Shown piece after piece: positions 57,867 to 64,000 of a stretch of DNA of 64,000 nt. The notes beneath the pieces are model-generated. The model searched no databases. It worked only from the letters and a program-made list of their open reading frames with translations, and was not told the origin of the DNA. Position 1 is the first letter of the stretch; the number at the start of each line of letters is the position of its first letter. Origin of the DNA: Rhopalosiphum padi (Eukaryota; Arthropoda; Insecta; Hemiptera; Aphididae); contig NC_083598.1 in the NCBI RefSeq assembly GCF_020882245.1, positions 92,857,236-92,921,235 on the forward strand. Direction: 5' to 3'. The translations under genes and the position numbers were made by a program.

Positions 57867-60800
57867 TTAGGTTTCTTCAGATAAACCTCCACCGGAGCTC
57901 CACGGCGCAGAGCTTGCTCCAGCAGACCGCCGCCGTTACCGGCGCTCAAGTACTACTCGTATCAGAATATAACTGGCGTCCACACAGCGACAGATGGGTA
58001 GTTAGCGATGACCTCTCCTGCGCAGTCGCTCTCACGGCATCGGCTGACTTTACCCCCGGGTCGACGGGGTCCGGTCGAGGCTATGCGTGGATCCAGACCC
58101 AAGGCCTCAGGATATATAGCTGTTATACCTCTCGAAACGACTCCGAACAAAACTTCCGAGCCTTCCTCTTGGATATCCAAGATTCCGTCCGCTCGGCCGA
58201 CCCACTGCTCACCGTAGTGGTAGGGGGCGACTTCAACGCCTGGTCCCAAGAGTGGGGGTCGGCTCGAAACGATGACAGAGGCGACCGATTGGCAGACCTG
58301 GCAGCCAGCCTGGATCTCCTCGTCGCTAACGTGGGCACAACTCCCACCTACTGCAGAGTAAATGCCGAATCGATAATCGACGTCACATTCTCCCGCCTCA
58401 TCGCACCGGGTGCCATTCGCGACTGGAAGGTGCTCGACGAGGTTTATTCCGCCAGCGACCACCGCTACGTCGCTTTCATCCTAGATAGGGTGACGGAAGG
58501 CGAAGAAATCGTTGGCCCCGCTTCCAGAGGCTGGTCTTACCGCCAGCTAAACCCCGGCGCCCTGGCTGCATACCTGGCCAATACCGCTGAACCCATCGTA
58601 AGCGTCGAAACCACCGCATCAGATGCAGCCGACTCGCTGATCAAGTACCTCGAGGGTGCCTGCGACTCCTGCATGCCCCCAAGAAAACTCCACAGATCGG
58701 GCAGAAGCGAAGTCCACTGGTGGTCGAACGAATTGACCGCGCTCCGAAACTCGACCATCAAGCTGCGCAGAGCGCACCAACGGTCCTCGCGCAGACACGA
58801 TCCCCAACATACCATAGACGCTCATCGCGAGGCCTACAAATCGAAACGGAAGGAGCTCCGCAACGCCATCCGGGACGCTCAGTCAAACAGTTGGGCAGAA
58901 CTCTGCAAAGCCGTCGACGAAGACCCTTGGGGACTACCATACAAGGTGGTCACCAAGAAGGTAGGCCGAAGCCGACCAGGGATTGAAGCTCGCGGGAGAG
59001 AAGAGGCCATAGCCGATCACCTGTTCCCGGACCCCCCGCCAACAACCTGGTCCCTCGAGCCTCCATTGACTGACGACGAACAACAACAACAACGCCAAGA
59101 GTTCACCATGGTCGAAATCCTCATGGCCTGTAAAAGACTACCGGCTGGCAAGGCAACGGGGCCCGATGGCATACCCAACGAGGTCCTGCTACACGTATCG
59201 CGACTCCGTCCACAGGTCTTACTAAACACCTTTAACGCGTGCCTGGCCCGCAGAGAGTTTCCTGCACGTTGGAAGACGGCCAGACTGGTGCTCCTCCACA
59301 AAGGATCCGGCAAGCCAATTGACGAACCATCGAGTTTCAGGCCGCTGTGCATGCTCGACTCGGCCGGCAAGTTACTAGAGCGCCTGCTGCTCGGCAGGCT
59401 CAATCAGCATCTCGACGAAACAGGTCAGCGGTCCGAAAACCAGTTTGGCTTCCGCAATGGCAGGTCGACCGTCGACGCGATTGAGCGAGTGCTCCAAGCC
59501 GCTCACGGCGCGGCCACGGGCGCCGTTCAGCATCGGGACATTTGCGTGGCCGTCTCGTTGGACGTTAAAAACGCATTTAATACCGCGCCATGGAGGAAAA
59601 TCGATGCCGCGTTACGAGCAAGTCATACCCCCCCATATCTGAACAACTTCATACGATCGTACTTGGACGGCAGAAAACTCCAGGTCGGCCAGCTGCTGCT
59701 AAGCAGGAATGTCACGTGCGGCGTCCCCCAGGGCTCGGTTCTCGGACCAGCCCTTTGGAACGTCTTCTACGACAAACTGCTGGACCTGGAGATGCCGTCG
59801 GGCGTCCAACTAGTGGCATTCGCCGACGACGTGTGCGTCCTAGGCATCGCCCGCAACGGAGAGGCAGCAGCAACCCTGCTCAATCCAGTGCTGGAAAAGG
59901 TTTCAGACTGGATGACAGACAACGGATTGAAGCTAGCCCCTGCTAAAACCGAGGCCGTCGTCCTAACCAGGAAGAACTTATACGCCAACCCCGAGCTGTT
60001 CGTCGAAGGCCACGCGATCCCAATCAAACCGTCCATGCGGTATCTCGGCGTCGAGCTCGACACACGGTTGTCGTTCACGAAGCACGTGCATCAAGCCTCC
60101 CTGAAGGCTTGCCAATCGGCGCTCGCCATAGGCAGACTAATGCCCAACATCGGCGGGCCGTCTCACAGCAAGAGAGCGTTACTCGGGTCAGTGACAAACA
60201 GCAAGATGCTATACGCCTCCCCTGCCTGGGCCGTCCGAGGGACGAAAACCGCCAAAAACCGCCTGGCAATGGCTAGGGCGCAGAGGACAGTCGCACTCCG
60301 CACTATACGCGCGTATTGCACCGTCTCCGCAGAAGCCTCGTCCATCCTCGCCTCGATGCTACCAGCCGATCTGCTAGCCACCGAAAGGACTAGGATCAGA
60401 TCACGAATGGACGATCAGACGGACGAAACGCCTACCAACACCCTTAAGAACCAGGAAAGATTACTGAGCATCGCAGCTTGGCAAGCTCGGTGGGATCGGT
60501 CGAAGAACGCGAGGTGGACGCACAGGCTCATTCCTGACGTCAGTCGATGGCTAGCCAAGCCAACGCTGAACCTCACATACCGACTGACTCAGGCGCTCTC
60601 CGGTCATGGTTGCTTTAAAAGCTATCTGCTTAGGATGAACCGGGCAGATGATAGCAACTGTGTCTACTGCGGGTACCCCGACGACACCGCAGAACACACC
60701 CTCTTCGAATGTCCAAGGTGGACTGACGACCGCTCACGGGTTGCAGAGATCCTCAGGCGTCCTCCCAACGCTAGCGACGTCGAGGAAATCCTATGCGGAC

Positions 60801-60964
60801 CTCCGACAGACGGCATGCCTGAAGACGCTGATGCACGACACAGACTCATAACACAGGCGGCCGTCAACCGGCGTGAGCTAATCGGCATGGTTGAGTCGAT
60901 ATTGTCAAGAAAGGAAATCGACGAAAGGGAAACAGAGGCTGGAATCAGGCTCGAAGCAATCTGA
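57863..60964 (+). CDS. ORF2: endonuclease / reverse transcriptase of element F
   Basis: 1033 aa, identical in translation to ORF2 of E: endonuclease residues N8, E35, D123/N125, D173 and SDH 198-200, RT FADD at 653-656, C-terminal CCHC. Uninterrupted from the ATGA overlap to the TGA at 60962-60964. The one nucleotide difference from E in this ORF (59167) is silent (Asp codon in GPDGIP). Confidence 0.93.
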   Translation: MIRFLQINLHRSSTAQSLLQQTAAVTGAQVLLVSEYNWRPHSDRWVVSDDLSCAVALTASADFTPGSTGSGRGYAWIQTQGLRIYSCYTSRNDSEQNFRAFLLDIQDSVRSADPLLTVVVGGDFNAWSQEWGSARNDDRGDRLADLAASLDLLVANVGTTPTYCRVNAESIIDVTFSRLIAPGAIRDWKVLDEVYSASDHRYVAFILDRVTEGEEIVGPASRGWSYRQLNPGALAAYLANTAEPIVSVETTASDAADSLIKYLEGACDSCMPPRKLHRSGRSEVHWWSNELTALRNSTIKLRRAHQRSSRRHDPQHTIDAHREAYKSKRKELRNAIRDAQSNSWAELCKAVDEDPWGLPYKVVTKKVGRSRPGIEARGREEAIADHLFPDPPPTTWSLEPPLTDDEQQQQRQEFTMVEILMACKRLPAGKATGPDGIPNEVLLHVSRLRPQVLLNTFNACLARREFPARWKTARLVLLHKGSGKPIDEPSSFRPLCMLDSAGKLLERLLLGRLNQHLDETGQRSENQFGFRNGRSTVDAIERVLQAAHGAATGAVQHRDICVAVSLDVKNAFNTAPWRKIDAALRASHTPPYLNNFIRSYLDGRKLQVGQLLLSRNVTCGVPQGSVLGPALWNVFYDKLLDLEMPSGVQLVAFADDVCVLGIARNGEAAATLLNPVLEKVSDWMTDNGLKLAPAKTEAVVLTRKNLYANPELFVEGHAIPIKPSMRYLGVELDTRLSFTKHVHQASLKACQSALAIGRLMPNIGGPSHSKRALLGSVTNSKMLYASPAWAVRGTKTAKNRLAMARAQRTVALRTIRAYCTVSAEASSILASMLPADLLATERTRIRSRMDDQTDETPTNTLKNQERLLSIAAWQARWDRSKNARWTHRLIPDVSRWLAKPTLNLTYRLTQALSGHGCFKSYLLRMNRADDSNCVYCGYPDDTAEHTLFECPRWTDDRSRVAEILRRPPNASDVEEILCGPPTDGMPEDADARHRLITQAAVNRRELIGMVESILSRKEIDERETEAGIRLEAI

Positions 60965-61297
60965 AGACAGAGCGCGACGAGTCCTTTCTTAAAACTACGG
61001 GCAAAGATGAAGAACGGCGGTCATTGACGAAGGAAGGCAACATGCATACCATTGTCAACCGTTGAACGTCGGAGGTGTCACCGACCACCGCTCTTCTTCA
61101 TCTCCAACGATGACACCACGGGAGGGAAGGACGATCACTGCATACGAGGAAGGACGGACAGGGCGGCAGACGCCCACAGGACGACAGGAACAATACTTAT
61201 ACTAGCATCATAATTATTATTTTATTGTAAGGGGGTTAGTTGGGGAAGTGTCCCATCAACCCCCATTGTACGATGTTTTGTTTTATCAATAAACGAT

Positions 61298-61343
61298 GGC
61301 GGCCGGGAGGAAGTAATGCGCAAGCAGTCCCCTCCCGGTCGTC
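61298..61343 (+). promoter_or_regulatory. 3'-terminal RNA stem-loop of element F
   Basis: Arms at 61298-61310 and 61331-61343 are identical to those in E; AATAAA lies at 61288-61293. Confidence 0.72.
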
Positions 61344-61379
61344 GGTTCAAACTGAAAAAAAAAAAAAAAAAAAAAAAAA

Positions 61380-61439
61380 GGTTAGGTTAGGGTTAGGTTA
61401 GGTTAGGTTAGGTTAGGTTAGGTTAGGTTAGGTTAGGTT
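61380..61439 (+). repeat. Telomeric TTAGG tract with one TTAGGG
   Basis: 60 bases; the second unit is TTAGGG, the rest TTAGG, ending in GGTT before element G. Confidence 0.95.
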
Positions 61440-61664
61440 CCCCCCCAACGGTACCCACCTTGACGTGGTGGGGGGGCTCACCGACTCCGGTCGGTGCCAA
61501 GAGGTACCAAAAATCCCGGTACTGACTTTAATTAGTTGGTGCTGGAGCCTTCAGCGCCGCTCTTGACCTTAACCGGTTGAGGGTGGCAGGGATCGTAACC
61601 ACCTGCTCACACCAGCAAAAGGGCGGAGAAGGAAAACTGCAAACCCCCTGCCAGTAGGGTGAAA

Positions 61665-61694
61665 ATGGCAGAGCACACTGTAAAGCCAATATGA
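61665..61694 (+). CDS. Upstream ORF of element G
   Basis: Same nine codons and ATGA overlap as in E and F, kept even though flanking leader bases have changed. Confidence 0.5.
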   Translation: MAEHTVKPI

Positions 61695-63232
61695 GTTCGA
61701 CGACAACAAATATTGCTACTTCTCCAGGAGGTTCGGATATCCTCCAGGAGACTACTTCACTGGGTGAGCAAGGGAGCTCAGTGGGGTCGAGAGACAATTC
61801 CAAGACCGCCGGCGTTCCTTCACAGGCGCTGGTGGGTACTCACGTGAGTGCCATGAGATGTGACACAACTGCCTTGGAAACTGGAAAAAAAATGGATTCA
61901 ACGGAACGGACTGGAACTGAATCGGAACGTGAACACAGGAGGACGATTGACATAGCGGTCCTCAACGAATCGGAACTGTTAACTATGATAAAAGGATATG
62001 TGAACTCCATGAATGATTTTGCAAAAAGAACACGAAATGTCCATAAAGAACTTAAGGATACACTTGCAAACACTGGATTAGTTCTTAACCAATACCTGAA
62101 GATCAAGAGTTCAACATCAACTGGGGAAAAGGCCAATGATAGTAGTACCCAGACAGAGGACATTCCCATTGACAATGTACAGTCAGAGACTATTCAGAGC
62201 AAGAAGACGAGTTCTAGAGAAGCCGCCAGGCGAGAGTGCAAGGATGCGGCCACGAATACTGCTTCCCCGCAAGCGGTTCCGGAGAAGCAGCGAAAGCAAC
62301 AGCAACAGCAGCAGAAGCAACAGCAACAGCAACAGCAACAACGGCGGAAGGGCAAAACGACACAGCCTTCCGAGGCAAACTCCCAACCGGAAAAAACTCA
62401 ACCCGAGCCCGAAGCGGCCTTCACGCTGGTGACGAACCCGAAGAAGAACACAAACGGATCCAGACCTCAGTCGACCAGGAAAACGACACAGAGACCCGCA
62501 GCCGTCCTTATCAAGGTCGGCGAAGGCCGGACATACGCGGACACGCTGCGACAAGTCAGGGGTACACCGATAGACTTCGAAGGCCTCGGCACCCATGTCA
62601 CCTCCATGAGGAAAACCATGAAAGGCGATCTACTGGTCGAACTGACAAAGGGCACCAAGGCAATAGCAGCCACCTCAAAAATCCGAGACCGGCTCGCCGA
62701 AGCGATCACAGGATCCGTGGTTACTAGGCTCCGGCACTCCGCAGAAGTGGAGATAACGGACCTCGACGAGGTTGCCACCAAGGAGGAAGTCCTTGCCGCG
62801 ATCCGAAAGGCCATGATCAATGACGATCCCCTCTCCGAAGAGGAAATCAAGGTCACCGGCTTGTGGGCCACTCGGGAAGGCCGACAAATGGCCACCGCCA
62901 CCGTCCCGATCAAGTTCAGCCAAAGCTTAACCTCCGTCCGCGTGGGCTGGACCCAGTGCCGCGTCCGCCCGCGGAGACCTGAACCGGCGCGCTGCTACAG
63001 GTGCCACGGGTTCGGCCACTCGACCCGCCAGTGCACCGGCCCGGACCTCACTGCAGCCTGCAGGCGATGCGGCGCCCACGGCCACATGCAGTCTAGCTGC
63101 ACCGAGGGCGATGACAAATGCGTGGCGTGCGATCGACTCAAGGCCACACGAGTCCCGCACAAGCCTGGCTCCGGGGCTTGCGCCGCACGAAGAAATGCCA
63201 TCTCTGAGATGAACGCTACTAGACAAAAATGA
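61691..63232 (+). CDS. ORF1 (Gag-like, zinc knuckle) of element G
   Basis: 513 aa. A CAG-to-TAG change at about 61653 closes the frame upstream of this ATG, which supports the same start in E and F. Substitutions against E/F include SEREHRR for SECEHRR and TGEKAND for TGKKAND. The glutamine tract and the three zinc knuckles are unchanged. The stop overlaps the ORF2 ATG at 63229. Confidence 0.9.
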   Translation: MSSTTTNIATSPGGSDILQETTSLGEQGSSVGSRDNSKTAGVPSQALVGTHVSAMRCDTTALETGKKMDSTERTGTESEREHRRTIDIAVLNESELLTMIKGYVNSMNDFAKRTRNVHKELKDTLANTGLVLNQYLKIKSSTSTGEKANDSSTQTEDIPIDNVQSETIQSKKTSSREAARRECKDAATNTASPQAVPEKQRKQQQQQQKQQQQQQQQRRKGKTTQPSEANSQPEKTQPEPEAAFTLVTNPKKNTNGSRPQSTRKTTQRPAAVLIKVGEGRTYADTLRQVRGTPIDFEGLGTHVTSMRKTMKGDLLVELTKGTKAIAATSKIRDRLAEAITGSVVTRLRHSAEVEITDLDEVATKEEVLAAIRKAMINDDPLSEEEIKVTGLWATREGRQMATATVPIKFSQSLTSVRVGWTQCRVRPRRPEPARCYRCHGFGHSTRQCTGPDLTAACRRCGAHGHMQSSCTEGDDKCVACDRLKATRVPHKPGSGACAARRNAISEMNATRQK

Positions 63233-64000
63233 TTAGGTTTCTTCAGATAAACCTCCACCGGAGCTCCACGGCGCAGAGCTTGCTCCAGCAGACCGCCGCC
63301 GTTACCGGCGCTCAAGTACTACTCGTATCAGAATATAACTGGCGTCCACACAGCGACAGATGGGTAGTTAGCGATGACCTCTCCTGCGCAGTCGCTCTCA
63401 CGGCATCGGCTGACTTTACCCCCGGGTCGACGGGGTCCGGTCGAGGCTATGCGTGGATCCAGACCCAAGGCCTCAGGATATATAGCTGTTATACCTCTCG
63501 AAACGACTCCGAACAAAACTTCCGAGCCTTCCTCTTGGACATCCAAGATTCCGTCCGCTCGGCCGACCCACTGCTCACCGTAGTGGTAGGGGGCGACTTC
63601 AACGCCTGGTCCCAAGAGTGGGGGTCGGCTCGAAACGATGACAGAGGCGACCGATTGGCAGACCTGGCAGCCAGCCTGGATCTCCTCGTCGCTAACGTGG
63701 GCACAACTCCCACCTACTGCAGAGTAAATGCCGAATCGATAATCGACGTCACATTCTCCCGCCTCATCGCACCGGGTGCCATTCGCGACTGGAAGGTGCT
63801 CGACGAGGTTTATTCCGCCAGCGACCACCGCTACGTCGCTTTCATCCTAGATAGGGTGACGGAAGGCGAAGAAATCGTTGGCCCCGCTTCCAGAGGCTGG
63901 TCTTACCGCCAGCTAAACCCCGGCGCCCTGGCTGCATACCTGGCCAATACCGCTGAACCCATCGTAAGCGTCGAAACCACCGCATCAGATGCAGCCGACT
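63229..64000 (+). CDS. ORF2 of element G, 5' part only
   Basis: About 257 codons are inside the window, covering the whole endonuclease domain (N8, E35, GDFNAW, IIDVT, SDH) with no change of a catalytic residue. The reverse transcriptase lies beyond the window. Confidence 0.9.
   Translation, partial: MIRFLQINLHRSSTAQSLLQQTAAVTGAQVLLVSEYNWRPHSDRWVVSDDLSCAVALTASADFTPGSTGSGRGYAWIQTQGLRIYSCYTSRNDSEQNFRAFLLDIQDSVRSADPLLTVVVGGDFNAWSQEWGSARNDDRGDRLADLAASLDLLVANVGTTPTYCRVNAESIIDVTFSRLIAPGAIRDWKVLDEVYSASDHRYVAFILDRVTEGEEIVGPASRGWSYRQLNPGALAAYLANTAEPIVSVETTASDAAD

Larger units (their letters stand above)
56074..61379 (+). mobile_element. TRAS-like element F, full length
   Basis: Same structure as E: leader 56074-56324, ORF1, ORF2, 3' UTR and 25 A's (61355-61379). 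Against E, I find one substitution (C at 53829, T at 59167, silent in ORF2) and one T fewer in a 3' UTR T-run near 61220; the poly(A) and TTAGG spacer lengths also differ. This points to very recent copying or unequal exchange. Confidence 0.93.
61440..64000 (+). mobile_element. TRAS-like element G, cut by the window edge
   Basis: A third copy of the E/F family with the same 5' junction and leader, continuing beyond the window. It differs from E/F at about nine positions that I noticed in 2.5 kb (for example 61547, 61653, 62126, 63540), so it is an older relative than the E/F pair. Confidence 0.92.

Noticed and set aside
1..64000. CRISPR arrays, operons, rRNA or tRNA genes
   Set aside because: The repeats seen are telomeric pentamers, microsatellites or transposon-derived, and I found no tRNA cloverleaf or rRNA core sequence. 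The content is eukaryotic.

Overview
The window looks like a chromosome end from an insect, most likely an aphid. The left 44 kb is very AT-rich and gene-poor, with microsatellites and degenerate transposons. The right 20 kb switches abruptly to GC-rich non-LTR retrotransposons separated by short (TTAGG)n tracts, the canonical insect telomere repeat. All TTAGG tracts in the right part read 5'->3' to the right, so the chromosome end should lie beyond position 64000. Assignment to aphids is inference from composition and repeat style; no host gene fixes the species. No complete host protein-coding gene, tRNA, rRNA or CRISPR array was found. || Layout. (1) 1-26150: AT-rich DNA with small hAT-type elements (3213-3427, 14876-15860, 22791-23174), an imperfect fold-back (8654-8995) and one weak exon candidate (7876-8050). 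(2) 26150-38926: a 12.8 kb block bounded by two ~735 bp inverted repeats, each with a short TTAGG-type tract towards its outer side. Inside are a 5'-truncated LINE with a 14 bp target-site duplication that splits an exon-like frame, a palindromic TTAA-flanked MITE, a hAT derivative beside a decayed LINE, and a complete hAT transposon (33457-37548) with a perfect 8 bp duplication and an intact two-exon transposase. (3) 38927-44415: a MITE fragment, an unidentified GC-richer block, a CR1/jockey-like LINE 3' end and a minus-strand jockey-like pseudogene cut off exactly where TTAGG repeats begin. (4) 44416-64000: seven TRAS-like (R1-clade) insertions, here called A to G, all on the + strand and all embedded in TTAGG repeats. 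|| How the telomeric part works. Full-length elements E and F, and the partial G, carry a structured 5' leader, a 9-codon upstream ORF, ORF1 (Gag-like, 513 aa, polyglutamine, three C-terminal zinc knuckles) and ORF2 (APE-type endonuclease, reverse transcriptase, C-terminal CCHC; 1033 aa). They end in a structured 3' UTR and poly(A). The uORF/ORF1 and ORF1/ORF2 junctions are both ATGA stop-start overlaps. The 3' ends of B, D, E and F share a stem-loop whose stem bases differ between lineages but remain paired. E and F differ by two changes that I can find in about 5.3 kb. Element C is cut at both ends and passes straight into new TTAGG repeats, as does the jockey-like element at 44415. Both look like broken ends that were healed by TTAGG addition and later colonised again by TRAS-like elements.
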